From assembly GCF_051401765.1 (NCBI RefSeq), contig NW_027480438.1, positions 2,976,001-3,040,000 on the forward strand: a DNA stretch of 64,000 nt, given 5' to 3'. Source of the DNA: Calliopsis andreniformis. Lineage: Eukaryota; Arthropoda; Insecta; Hymenoptera; Andrenidae. How positions within the stretch are numbered: the stretch's first letter is position 1; each line of letters begins with the position of its first letter. Below, one piece after another: positions 37,801 through 51,438 of the stretch. The translations under genes and the position numbers were made by a program. The notes below the pieces were generated by a model. The model had not been told where the DNA came from, searched no databases, and saw only the letters and a program-made list of their open reading frames with translations.

Positions 37801-40800
37801 CAATTCTCAATCCTCAGCCCTCAGTCCTCAAACCTCAATCATCAACCCTCAGCCCACGTCCTCAATCTTCAATCCTCAATCCTCAATCCTCAATCCCCAA
37901 TCCTCAATCTTCAATCCACAATACTCTTTCTTCAATCCTCAATCCTCAATTCTCAATCTTCAATCCTCAATACTGAATCTTCAATCCTCAATCCTCAATC
38001 CTCAATACTCAATCCTCAATTCTCAATCTTCAACACTCAGTCCCCAATCCTCAATCTTCAATCCTCAATACTCAATCCTCAATCCTCAATCCTCAATCCT
38101 CAATCCTCAATACTCAACCATCAATCCTCAATTCTCAATACTCAATAGAATATCCTGAATTCTCAGGATTCTATACTCAATCCTCAATCCTCGATCTTCA
38201 ATCATCAATATTCAATCTTCAATCCTCAATCCTCAATCCTCAATCCTCAATCCTCAATCATCAATCCTCAATCTTCAATACTCAATCCTCAATCCCCAAT
38301 CCTCAATCCTCAATACTCAACCATCAATCCTCAATTCCCAATACTCAATAGAATATCCTGAAATCTCAGGATTCTATACTCAAACCTCAATCCTCAGCCC
38401 TGAGCCCTCATTCACAATCCTCAGTCCTCAATCCTCAATCCTCAATTCTCAATTCTCAATCCTCAGCCCTCAGTCCTCAAACCTCAATCATCAACCCTCA
38501 GCCCACGTCCTCAATCTTCAATCCTCAATCCTCAATCCTCAATCCCCAATCCTCAATCTTCAATCCACAATACTCTTTCTTCAATCCTCAATCCTCAATC
38601 CTCAATCCTCAATCCTCATTCTTCAATCCTCAATACCCAATCCTCTATCTTCAATCCTCAATCCTCAATCCTCAATTCTCAATCCTCAATCCTCAATCCT
38701 CAGTCCTCGAACCTCAATTCTGAATCCGCTTTCCTGAATCCTCAATCTTCAGCCCTCAGTAATCAACAATCAGTTGTCAACCCTCAATCCTCAATAGAAT
38801 AGCCTCAATTCAGAGTTTTCAATACTCAATACTCAATCTGCAATCTTCAAACCTCTATCCACAATCATCAATCCTCATCACTCAACCCTCAACACTCAGT
38901 CCTCAATGCTCAATCCTCAATGCTCAATTCTCAATCTTCTATCCTCAATACTGAATCTTCAATCCTCAATCCTCAATCCTCAATACTCAATCCTCAATCC
39001 TCAATCTTCAACACTCAGTCCCCAATCCTCAATCTTCAATCCTCAATACTCAATCCTCAATCCTCAATCCTCAATCCTCAATCCTCAATCCTGAATGCTC
39101 AATCTTCAATCCTCAATCCTCAATCCTCAATCCTCAATCCTCAATCCTCAATCATCAATCCTCAATCTTAAATACTCAATCCTCAATCCTCAATACTCAA
39201 TCTTCAATCATCAATATTCATTCTTCAATCCTCAATCCTCAATCCTCAATCCTCAACCCTCAATCCTCAAACCTCAATGTTCAATACTCAATACCCAATC
39301 CTCAATCTTCAATCCTCAATAATCAATCCTCAATCCACAATCCTCAATCCTCAATCCTCAGTCCTTAAACCACAATCCTGAATCCCCAATCCTGAGTCCT
39401 CAATCTTCAGCACTCAGTCCTAAACAATGAGTTGTCAATCCTCAATCGTCAATAGAATATCCTCAGCTCAGAGCTATCAATACGCAATACTCAGTCTGCA
39501 ATCTTCAAATCTCTATCCACAAACATCAATTCTCATCACTCAACCCTCAACACTCAGTCCCCAATCTTCAATCTTCAATCCTCAATCCTCAATCCTCAAT
39601 CCTCAATCCTCAATCCTCAATTCCCAATCCTCGATCCACAGTCCTCAGTCCTCAAACCTCAATCCTCAACCCTCAGCCCTCATCCTCAATCCTCAATCCT
39701 CAATCTTCAATCCTCAGTCCTCGATCCTCAATCCTCAATCCTCAATCCTCAATCCTCAGTCCTCAAACCTCAATCCTGAATCCTCAATCCTGAATCCTCA
39801 ACCTTCAGACCTCAGACCTCAACAATCAGTTGCCAATCCTCAATCCTCAATAGAATATCATCAATTCACACCTTTCAGTACTCAATATTCAACCTGCAAT
39901 CTTCAAATCTCTGTTCACAAACATCAATTCTCATCACTCAGCCCTCAACACTCAGTCCCCAATCCTCAATCTTCAATCCTCAATCATCAATTCTCAATCC
40001 TCAGTTCTCAATCTTTAATCCACAATACTCAATCTGCAGTCCTCAATCCTCAATCCTCAATCCTCAATTCTCAATCCTCAATCCTCAATCCTCAGTCCTC
40101 AATCCTCAATGCTCAATCTTCAATCTTCAATACTCAATCTTCAATCCTCATACCTCAGTCCTCAAACCTCAATTCTGAATCCTCAATCCTGAACCCTCAA
40201 TCCTCGGCCCTCAGTCCTCAACAATCAGTTGTCAATCCTCAATACTCAATAGAATCTCCTCAATTCACAGCTTTCACTACGCAGTACTCAATCTGCAATC
40301 TTCAAACCTCTATCCACAAACATCAATTCTCATCACTCAACCCTCAACACTCAGTCCGCAATGTTCAATACTCAATCCTCATTCCTCAATCCTCAACCGT
40401 CAACCTTCAATCCTCAATACTCAATCTTCAATCCTCAATCCTCAATCCTCAATCCTCGATCCTCATTCTTCAATCCTCAGTACCCAATCCTCAATCTTCA
40501 ATCCTCAATCCTCAATCCTCAATCCTCAATCCTCAATCCTCAATACTCAACCATCAATCCTCAATTCTCAATACTCAATAGAGTATCCTGAATTCTCAGG
40601 ATTCTATACTCAATCCTCAATCCTTAACCCTGAGCACTCATTCACAATCCTCAATCCTCAATCTTCAATCCTCAATTCTCAATCCTCAATCCTCAGCCCT
40701 CAGTCCTCAAACCTCAATCCTCAACCCTCAGCCCTCATCGTCAATCTTGAATCCTCAATCCTCAATCCTCAATCCCCAATACTCAATCTTCAATCCCCAA

Positions 40801-42631
40801 TACTCTTTCTTCAATCCTCAATCCTCAATCCTCAATCCTCAATCCTCAATCCTCAATCCTCATTCCTCAATCCTCAATCCTCAGTCTTCAATTCTCAATA
40901 CTCAATCTTCAATCCTCAATCCTCAATCCTCAATCCTCAATTCTCAATATTCAATCGTCAGTCTTCAATCCTCAACCGTCAACCTTCAATCCTCAATACT
41001 CAATCTTCAATCCTCAATCCTCAATCCTCAATCCTCAATCCTCATTCTTCAATCCTCAGTACCCAATCCTCAATCTTCAATCCTCAATCCTCAATCCTCA
41101 ATCCTCAATCCTCAATCCTCAATACTCAACCATCAATCCTCAATTCTCAATACTCAATAGAGTATCCTGAATTCTCAGGATTCTATACTCAATCCTCAAT
41201 CCTTAACCCTGAGCCCTCATTCACAATCCTCAATCCTCAATCTTCAATCCTCAATTCTCAATCCTCAATCCTCAGCCCTCAGTCCTCAAACCTCAATCCT
41301 CAACCCTCAGCCCTCATCGTCAATCTTGAATCCTCAATCCTCAATCCTCAATCCCCAATACTCAATCTTCAATCCTCAATACTCTTTCTTCAATCCTCAA
41401 TCCTCAATCCTCAATCCTCAATCCTCAATCCTCAATCCTCATTCCTCAATCCTCAATCCTCAGTCTTCAATTCTCAATACTCAATCTTCAATCGTCAATC
41501 CTCAATCCTCAATCCTCAATCCTCAATATTCAATCGTCAGTCTTCAATCCTCAATACTCAATCTTCAATACTCAATCCTCAATCCTCAATCCTCAATCCT
41601 CAATCCTCAATCCTCAATTCTCAATCCTCGATCCTCAGTCCTCAGTCCTCAATCCTCAATCCTCAATCCTCAGTCCTCAAACCTCAATCCTGAATCCTCA
41701 ATCTTCAGCCCTCAGTCATCAACAATCAGTTGTCAATCCTCAATCCTCAGTAGAATATCCTCAATTCACATTTTTCAATACTCAATACCCAATCTGCAGT
41801 CTTCAAACCTCTATCCACAATCATCAATTCTCATCACTCAACCCTCAACACTCAGTCCTCAATGCTCAATCCACAATCCTCAATTCTCAATCTTCAATCC
41901 TCAATACTGAATCTTCAATCCTCAATCCTCAATCCTCAATACTCAATCCTCAATTCTCAATCTTCAACACTCAGTCCCCAATCCTCAATCTTCAATCCTC
42001 AATACTCAATCCTCAATCCTCAATCCTCAATCCTCAATCCTCAATCCTGAATGCTCAATCTTCAATCCTCAATCCTCAATCCTCAATCCTCAATCCTCAA
42101 TCCTCAACCATCAATCCTCAATCTTCAATACTCAATCCTCAATCCTCAATCCTCAATCCTCAATACTCAACCATCAATCCTCAATTCTCAATACTCAATA
42201 GAATATCCTGAATTCTCAGGATTCTATACTCAATCCTCAATCCTCGATCTTCAATCATCAATATTCAATCTTCAATCCTCAATCCTCAATCCTCAATCCT
42301 CAATCCTCAATCATCAATCCTCAATCTTCAATACTCAATCCTCAATCCCCAATCCTCAATCCTCAATACTCAACCATCAATCCTCAATTCCCAATACTCA
42401 ATAGAATATCCTGAAATCTCAGGATTCTATACTCAAACCTCAATCCTCAGCCCTGAGCCCTCATTCACAATCCTCAATCCTCAATCCTCAATCCTCAATT
42501 CTCAATTCTCAATCCTCAGCCCTCAGTCCTCAAACCTCAATCATCAACCCTCAGCCCACGTCCTCAATCTTCAATCCTCAATCCTCAATCCTCAATCCCC
42601 AATCCTCAATCTTCAATCCACAATACTCTTT
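34819..42631. repeat. 7,813-bp higher-order unit, copy 2
   Basis: Near-identical to copy 1. At its beginning it shares G at 34,921 and CAGTAC near 35,069 with the third partial copy (42,734 and 42,882) and not with copy 1, which gives an order of duplication. TAAACAATGAGTTG lies at 35,661 and 39,421; block A at 36,707, 37,496, 37,699, 38,145, 38,348, 40,578, 41,157, 42,198 and 42,401. No gene. Confidence 0.92.
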
Positions 42632-45020
42632 CTTCAATCCTCAATCCTCAATCCTCAATCCTCAATCCTCATTCTTCAATCCTCAATACCCAATCCTCAA
42701 TCTTCAATCCTCAATCCTCAATCCTCAATTCTCGATCCTCAATCCTCAATCCTCAGTCCTCGAACCTCAATTCTGAATCCGCTTTCCTGAATCCTCAATC
42801 TTCAGCCCTCAGTAATCAACAATCAGTTGTCAACCCTCAATCCTCAATAGAATAGCCTCAATTCAGAGTTTTCAATACTCAGTACTCAATCTGCAATCTT
42901 CAAACCTCTATCCACAATCATCAATCCTCATCACTCAACCCTCAACACTCAGTCCTCAATGCTCAATCCTCAATCCTCAATTCTCAATCTTCAATCCTCA
43001 ATACTGAATCTTCAATCCTCAATCCTCAATCGTCAATACTCAATCCTCAATCCTCAATCTTCAACACTCAGTCCCCAATTCTCAATCTTCAATCCTCAAT
43101 ACTCAATCCTCAATCCTCAATCCTCAATCCTCAATCCTCAATCCTGAATGCTCAATCTTCAATCCTCAATCCTCAATCCTCAATCCTCAATCCTCAATCC
43201 TCAATCATCAATCCTCAATCTTCAATACTCAATCCTCAATCCTCAATACTCAATCTTCAATCATCAATATTCATTCTTCAATCCTCAATCCTCAATCCTC
43301 AATCCTCAATCCTCAATCCTCAAACCTCAATGTTCAATCCTCAATACCCAATCCTCAATCTTCAATCCTCAATAATCAATCCTCAATCCACAATCCTCAA
43401 TCCTCAATCCTCAGTCCTTAAACCACAATCCTGAATCCCCAATCCTGAGTCCTCAATCTTCAGCACTCAGTCCTAAACAATGAGTTGTCAATCCTCAATC
43501 GTCAATAGAATATCCTCAGCTCAGAGCTATCAATACGCAATACTCAGTCTGCAATCTTCAAATCTCTATCCACAAACATCAATTCTCATCACTCAACCCT
43601 CAACACTCAGTCCCCAATCTTCAATCTTCAATCCTCAATCCTCAATCCTCAATCCTCAATCCTCAATCCTCAATTCCCAATCCTCGATCCACAGTCCTCA
43701 GTCCTCAAACCTCAATCCTCAACCCTCAGCCCTCATCCTCAATCCTCAATCCTCAATCTTCAATCCTCAGTCCTCGATCCTCAATCCTCAATCCTCAATC
43801 CTCAATCCTCAGTCCTCAAACCTCAATCCTGAATCCTCAATCCTGAATCCTCAACCTTCAGACCTCAGACCTCAACAATCAGTTGTCAATCCTCAATCCT
43901 CAATAGAATATCATCAATTCACACCTTTCAGTACTCAATATTCAACCTGCAATCTTCAAATCTCTGTCCACAAACATCAATTCTCATCACTCAGCCCTCA
44001 ACACTCAGTCCCCAATCCTCAATCTTCAATCCTCAATCATCAATTCTCAATCCTCAGTTCTCAATCTTTAATCCACAATACTCAATCTGCAGTCCTCAAT
44101 CCTCAATCCTCAATCCTCAATTCTCAATCCTCAATCCTCAATCCTCGGTCCTCAATCCTCAATGCTCAATCTTCAATCTTCAATACTCAATCTTCAATCC
44201 TCATACCTCAGTCCTTAAACCTCAATTCTGAATCCTCAATCCTGAACCCTCAATCCTCGGCCCTCAGTCCTCAACAATCAGTTGTCAATCCTCAATACTC
44301 AATAGAATCTCCTCAATTCACAGCTTTTACTACGCAGTACTCAATCTGCAATCTTCAAACCTCTATCCACAAACATCAATTCTCATCACTCAACCCTCAA
44401 CACTCTGTCCTCAATGTTCAATACTCAATCCTCATTCCTCAATCCTCAACCGTCAACCTTCAATCCTCAATACTCAATCTTCAATCCTCAATCCTCAATC
44501 CTCAATCCTCGATCCTCATTCTTCAATCCTCAGTACCCAATCCTCAATCTTCAATCCTCAATCCTCAATCCTCAATCCTCAATCCTCAATCCTCAATACT
44601 CAACCATCAATCCTCAATTCTCAACACTCAATAGAGTATCCTGAATTCTCAGGATTCTATACTCAATCCTCAATCCTTAACCCTGAGCCCTCATTCACAA
44701 TCCTCAATCCTCAATCTTCAATCCTCAATTCTCAATCCTCAATCCTCAGCCCTCAGTCCTCAAACCTCAATCCTCAACCCTCAGCCCTCATCGTCAATCT
44801 TGAATCCTCAATCCTCAATCCTCAATCCCCAATACTCAATCTTCAATCCTCAATACTCTTTCTTCAATCCTCAATCCTCAATCCTCAATCCTCAATCCTC
44901 AATCCTCAATCATCATTCCTCAATCCTCAATCCTCAGTCTTCAATTCTCAATACTCAATCTTCAATCCTCAATCCTCAATCCTCAATCCTCAATCCTCAA
45001 TATTCAATCGTCAGTCTTCA
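42632..45020. repeat. Partial third copy of the 7.8-kb family
   Basis: Offset 7,813 holds to about 43,640. From there the segment follows the other half-unit at offset 4,053 (39,427 to 43,480, 40,361 to 44,414, 40,747 to 44,800), because it contains the 111 bp that the first half-unit lacks. Block A is at 44,631. The match ends near 45,020. No gene. Confidence 0.87.
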
Positions 45021-46640
45021 ATCCTCAATCCTCAATCCTCAATCGTCAATCCTCATTCTTCAATCCTCAATACCCAATCCTTAATCTTCAATCCTCAACC
45101 CTGAGTCCTCAATTCTCAATCCTCAATCCTCAGGCCTCAGTCCTCAAACCTCAATCCTCAACCCTCAGCCCTCATCGTCAATCCTCAATTCTCAATCTTC
45201 AATCCTCAGTCCCCAATCCTCAATCATCAATCCTCAATACTCAATCCTTAATCCTCAATCCTCAGTCCTCAATCCTAAATCTTCAATTCTCAATCCTCGA
45301 TCCTCAGTCCTCAGTCCTCAAACCTCAATCCTCAACTCTCAGCCCTCATCCTCAATCCTCAGTCCTCAGTCTTCAATCCTCAATCCTCAATCCGCAATAC
45401 TCAACCTTCAATCGTCAATCCTTGGTCCTCAAACCTCAATTCTGAATCCTCAATCCTGAATCCTCAATCTACAGACCTCAGTCATCAACAATCAGTTGTT
45501 AGTCCTCGATCCTCAATAGAATATCCTCAATTCACAGTTTTCAATACTCAATACTCAATCTGCAATCTTCAAACCTCTATCCACAAACAACAATTCCCAT
45601 TACTCAACCCTCAACACTCAGTCCTCAATGTCCAATCCTCAATCCTCAATCCTCAATCCTCAATCGTCAATCCTCAATCCTCAATACTCAATATTCGATC
45701 CTCAATCCTCAATCCTCAATCCTCAATCCTCAATCCTCATTCTTCAATCCTCAATACCCAATCCTCAATCTTCAATCCTCAATCCTCAATCCTCGATCCT
45801 CAATCCACAATACTCCTTCTTCAATCCTCAACACCCAATCCTCAATCTTCAATCCTCAATCCTCAATCCTCAATCTTCAATCTTCAATACTCAATCTCCA
45901 ATCCTCAATCCTCAGACCTCAAACCTCAATTCTGAAACCTCAATTCTGAATCCTCATTCCTGAATCCTCAATCTTCAGCCCTCAGTCATCAACAATCAGT
46001 TGTCAATCCTCAATCCTCAATAGAATATTCTCAATTCACATTTTTCAATACTCAATACCCAATCTGCAGTCTTCAAACCTCTATCCACAATTATCAATTC
46101 TCATCACTCAACCCTCAACACTCAGTCCTCAATGCTCAATCCTCAATCCTCAATTCTCAATCTTCAATCCTCAATACTGAATCTTCAATCCTCAATCCTC
46201 AATCCTCAATACTCAATCCTCAATTCTCAATCTTCAACACTCAGTCCCCAATCCTCAATCTTCAATCCTCAATACTCAATCCTCAATCCTCAATCCTCAA
46301 TCCTCAATCCTCAATCCTGAATGCTCAATCTTCAATCCTCAATCCTCAATCCTCAATCCTCAATCCTCAATCCTCAACCATCAATCCTCAATCTTCAATA
46401 CTCAATCCTCAATCCTCAATCCTCAATCCTCAATACTCAACCATCAATCCTCAATTCTCAATACTCAATAGAATATCCTGAATTCTCAGGATTCTATACT
46501 CAATCCTCAATCCTCGATCTTCAATCATCAATATTCAATCTTCAATCCTCAATCCTCAATCCTCAATCCTCAATCCTCAATCATCAATCCTCAATCTTCA
46601 ATACTCAATCCTCAATCCCCAATCCTCAATCCTCAATACT
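45021..46640. repeat. Heptad mosaic joining pieces of several units
   Basis: 45,021-45,200 follows 26,573-26,752 (offset 18,448). 45,170-45,390 follows 22,930-23,150. 45,540-45,960 resembles 49,740-50,160. 46,050-46,630 follows 41,780-42,360 (offset 4,270; block A at 46,468 with 42,198). TTAGTCCTCGATCC near 45,499 replaces the usual block B spelling. No gene. Confidence 0.78.
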
Positions 46641-48705
46641 CAATCCTCAATCCTCAATCCTCAATCCTCAATCCTCAATTCCCAATCCTCGATCCACAGT
46701 CCTCAGTCCTCAAACCTCAATCCTCAACCCTCAGCCCTCATCCTCAATCCTCAATCCTCAATCTTCAATCCTCAGTCCTCGATCCTCAATCCTCAATCCT
46801 CAATCCTCAATCCTCAGTCCTCAAACCTCAATCCTGAATCCTCAATTCTGAATCCTCAACCTTCAGACCTCAGACCTCAACAATCAGTTGCCAATCCTCA
46901 ATCCTCAATAGAATATCATCAATTCACACCTTTCAGTACTCAATATTCAACCTGCAATCTTCAAATCTCTGTCCACAAACATCAATTCTCATCACTCAGC
47001 CCTCAACACTCAGTCCCCAATCCTCAATCTTCAATCCTCAATCATCAATTCTCAATCCTCAGTTCTCAATCTTTAATCCACAATACTCAATCTGCAGTCC
47101 TCAATCCTCAATCCTCAATCCTCAATTCTCAATCCTCAATCCTCAATCCTCAGTCCTCAATCCTCAATGCTCAATCTTCAATCTTCAATACTCAATCTTC
47201 AATCCTCATACCTCAGTCCTCAAACCTCAATTCTGAATCCTCAATCCTGAACCCTCAATCCTCGGCCCTCAGTCCTCAACAATCAGTTGTCAATCCTCAA
47301 TACTCAATAGAATCTCCTCAATTCACAGCTTTCACTACGCAGTACTCAATCTGCAATCTTCAAACCTCTATCCACAAACATCAATTCTCATCACTCAACC
47401 CTCAACACTCAGTCCGCAATGTTCAATACTCAATCCTCATTCCTCAATCCTCAACCGTCAACCTTCAATCCTCAATACTCAATCTTCAATCCTCAATCCT
47501 CAATCCTCAATCCTCGATCCTCATTCTTCAATCCTCAGTACCCAATCCTCAATCTTCAATCCTCAATCCTCAATCCTCAATCCTCAATCCTCAATCCTCA
47601 ATACTCAACCATCAATCCTCAATTCTCAATACTCAATAGAGTATCCTGAATTCTCAGGATTCTATACTCAATCCTCAATCCTTAACCCTGAGCCCTCATT
47701 CACAATCCTCAATCCTCAATCTTCAATCCTCAATTCTCAATCCTCAATCCTCAGCCCTCAGTCCTCAAACCTCAATCCTCAACCCTCAGCCCTCATCGTC
47801 AATCTTGAATCCTCAATCCTCAATCCTCAATCCCCAATACTCAATCTTCAATCCCCAATACTCTTTCTTCAATCCTCAATCCTCAATCCTCAATCCTCAA
47901 TCCTCAATCCTCAATCCTCATTCCTCAATCCTCAATCCTCAGTCTTCAATTCTCAATACTCAATCTTCAATCCTCAATCCTCAATCCTCAATCCTCAATC
48001 CTCAATATTCAATCGTCAGTCTTCAATCCTCAACCGTCAACCTTCAATCCTCAATACTCAATCTTCAATCCTCAATCCTCAATCCTCAATCCTCAATCCT
48101 CATTCTTCAATCCTCAGTACCCAATCCTCAATCTTCAATCCTCAATCCTCAATCCTCAATCCTCAATCCTCAATCCTCAATACTCAACCATCAATCCTCA
48201 ATTCTCAATACTCAATAGAGTACCCTGAATTCTCAGGATTCTATACTCAATCCTCAATCCTTAACCCTGAGCCCTCATTCACAATCCTCAATCCTCAATC
48301 TTCAATCCTCAATTCTCAATCCTCAATCCTCAGCCCTCAGTCCTCAAACCTCAATCCTCAACCCTCAGCCCTCATCGTCAATCTTGAATCCTCAATCCTC
48401 AATCCTCAATCCCCAATACTCAATCTTCAATCCTCAATACTCTTTCTTCAATCCTCAATCCTCAATCCTCAATCCTCAATCCTCAATCCTCAATCCTCAT
48501 TCCTCAATCCTCAATCCTCAGTCTTCAATTCTCAATACTCAATCTTCAATCGTCAATCCTCAATCCTCAATCCTCAATCCTCAATATTCAATCGTCAGTC
48601 TTCAATCCTCAATACTCAATCTTCAATACTCAATCCCCAATCCTCAATCCTCAATCCTCAATCCTCAATCCTCAATTCTCAATCCTCGATCCTCAGTCCT
48701 CAGTC
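46641..48705. repeat. ~2.06-kb copy of 39,583-41,647 (offset 7,058)
   Basis: Shares the rare CAGTTGCCAATCC spelling of block B (46,885 region and 39,827), GTCCGCAATG at 47,411, the 579-bp pair and block A at 47,636 and 48,215. It is equally collinear with 31,770-33,834 (offset 14,871). The left join is at TTCCCAATCCTCGATCCACAG, and the right end is where CAGTCCTC continues TAACGTC instead of AATCC. No gene. Confidence 0.88.
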
Positions 48706-50006
48706 CTCTAACGTCTATCCTCAACACTCAGCCCTCATCCCCAATCCTTAGTTCTCAATCCTCAATCCTCAATTTTCAATCCTCAATACTCAATCTTCAA
48801 CCCTCAATCCTCATTCCTCAAACCTCAATCCCAAATCCTCGATCCTGAATCCTCAATCTTCAGCTCTCAGTCCTCAAAAATCAATTGTCAATCCTTAATC
48901 CTCAATAGAATATCCTCAATTCACAGATTTCAATACTCAATCCCCATTCTTCAATCTTCAAATCTCAATCTACAAACATCAGTTCTCGTCACTCAACCAT
49001 CAACACTCAGTCCTCTGTCTTCAATCCTCCATCCTCAATCCTCAATCGTCAAGCGTCAATCCTCAATTCTCAATCCTCAACCCTCAATCCTCAGTCCTCA
49101 AACCTCAATCCGGAATCCTCAATCCTGAATCCTCAATCTTCAGCCGTCGGTCCACAACAATCAATTGTCAATTCTCAATCCTCAATAGAATATCCTCAAA
49201 TCACAGTTTTCAATACCCAATCCCCATTCTTCAATCTTCAAATCTCAATCCACAAACATCAATTCTCATCACTCAACCCTCAACACTCAGTCATCAATCT
49301 TCAATCCTCAATTCTCAATCCTCAATCTTCAATCCTCAATACTCAATCTTCAATCCTCAATCCTCAATTCTCAATCTTCAATACTCAACCCTCAAACCTC
49401 AATCCACAATCCTCAATCCTCAATCCTCATTCTTCAATAATCAATACCCAATCCTCAATCTTCACTCCTGAATCCTCAATCCTCAATTCTCAATCCTCAA
49501 TCCTCTATCCTCAGACCTCAAACATCAATACTCAAACCTCAGTCCTCGTCCTCAATCTACAACCCTCAATCCACATTCCTCAATCTTCAATCCTCATTCC
49601 TCAATCCTCAATCCTCAATCCTCAGTCCTCAAACCTCAATGCTGAATCCTCAATCCTGAATCCTCAATCTTCAGACCTCAGTCATCAACAATCAGTTGTC
49701 AATCCTCAATCCTCCATAGAATATCCTCAATTCATAGTTTTCAATACTCTATACTCAATCTGCAATCTTCAAACCTCTGTCCACAAACAACAATTCCCAT
49801 TACTCAACCCTCAACACTCAGTCCTCAATGTTCAATCCTCAATCCTCAATCCTCAATCCTCAATCGTCAATCTTCAATCCTCAATACACAATCTTCGATC
49901 CTCAATCCTCAATCCTCAATCCTCAATCCTCATTCTTCAATCCTCAATACCCAATCCTCAATCTTCAATCCTCAATCCTCAATCCTAAATCATCAATCCT
50001 CAATCC
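48706..50006. repeat. Start of the more diverged right-hand part of the array
   Basis: 48,706-49,015 matches 55,498-55,807 (offset 6,792; TAACGTC, CCCCAATCCTTAG, CAAAAATCAATTGTC). 49,015-49,640 matches 53,851-54,476 (offset 4,836; CTCCATCC, GTCAAGCGTC, TCCGGAATCC, GCCGTCGGTCC). 49,520-49,950 matches 56,662-57,092 (offset 7,142). Variants are denser here than in 27-48 kb. No gene. Confidence 0.82.
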
Positions 50007-51438
50007 TCATTCATCAATCCTCAATACCCAATCCTCAATCTTCAATCCTCAATCCTCAATCCTCAATCCTCAATCTTCAATCTTCAATACTCAATCCTCA
50101 ACCGTCAATCCTCGGTCCTCAAACCTCAATTCTGAATACTCAATTCTGAATCCTCATTCCTGAATCCTCAATCTTCAGCTCTCAGTCATCAACAATCAGT
50201 TGTCAATCCTAAATCCTCAATAGAATATCCTCAATTCACAGTTTTCAATACTCAATACTCAATCTGCAATCTTCAAACCTCTATCCACAATCATCAATTC
50301 TCATCACTCAACCCTCAACACTCAGTCCTCAATCCTCAATCCTCAATCCTCAATTCTCAATCTTCAATCCTCAATACTGAATCTTCAATCCACAATCCTC
50401 AATCCTCAATACTCAATCCTCAATCCTCAATCTTCAATCCTCAGTCCCCAATCCTCAATCTTCAATCCTCAATACTCAATCCTAAATCCTCAATCCTCAA
50501 TCCTCAACCCTCAATCCTGAATACTCAATCTTCAATCCTAAATCCTCAATCCTCAATCCTCAATCCTCAATCCTCAATCATCAATCCTCAATCTTCAATA
50601 CTCAATCCTCAAGCCTCAATCCTCAATCCTCAATACTCAACCATCAATCCTCAATTCTCAATACTCAATAGAATATCCTGAATTCTCAGGGATCTATACT
50701 CAAACCTCAATCCTCAACCCTGAGCCCTCATTCACAATCCTCAATCCTCAATCCTCAATCCTCAATTCTCAATCCTCAATCCTCAGCCGTCAGTCCTCAA
50801 ACCTCAATCCTCAACCCTCAGCCCACATCCTCAATCTTCAATCCTCAATCCTCAATTCTCAATCCCCAATCCTCAATCTTCAATCCTCAATACTCTTTCT
50901 TCAATCCTCAATCCTCAATCCTCAATCCTCAATCCTCATTCTTCAATCCTCAATACCCAATCCTCAATCTTCAGTCCTCAATCCTCAATTCTCAATTCTC
51001 AATCCTCAATCCTCAATCCTCAGACCTCAAACATCAATACTCAGCCCTAAGTCCTCGTCCTCAATCCACAACACTCAATCCTCAATCCTCAATCTTCAAT
51101 CCTCAATCCTCAATCCTCAATCCTCAATCCTGATTCTTCAATCCTCAATACCCAATCCTCAATCTTCAATCCTCAATCCTCAATCCTCAATTCTCAATCC
51201 TCAATCCTCAATCCTCAGTCCTCGAACCTCAATTCTGAATCCGCATTCCTGAATCCTCAATCTTCAGCCCTCAGTCATCAACAATCAGTTGTCAATCCTC
51301 AATCCCCAATAGAATATCCTCAGTTCGCAGTTTTCAATTCTCAATACTCAATCTGCAATCTTCAAACCACTATCCACAATCACCAATTCTCATCACTCAA
51401 ACCTCAACACTCAGTCCTCAATGCTCAATCCTCAATCC
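50007..51438. repeat. 1,432-bp higher-order unit, tandem copy 1
   Basis: CATTCATCAATCC at 50,007 recurs at 51,439, block A of the TCAGGGATCTAT form at 50,668 recurs at 52,100, and CCGTCAATCCTCGG near 50,102 recurs near 51,534. The unit also holds block C near 51,021 and block B near 51,280 (TCAATCCCCAATAG spelling). No gene. Confidence 0.88.

Noticed and set aside
27006..42631. Treating the 7,813-bp duplication purely as an assembly error
   Set aside because: It cannot be excluded, but scattered base differences between copies and the sharing pattern with a third partial copy argue for real, recent duplication.
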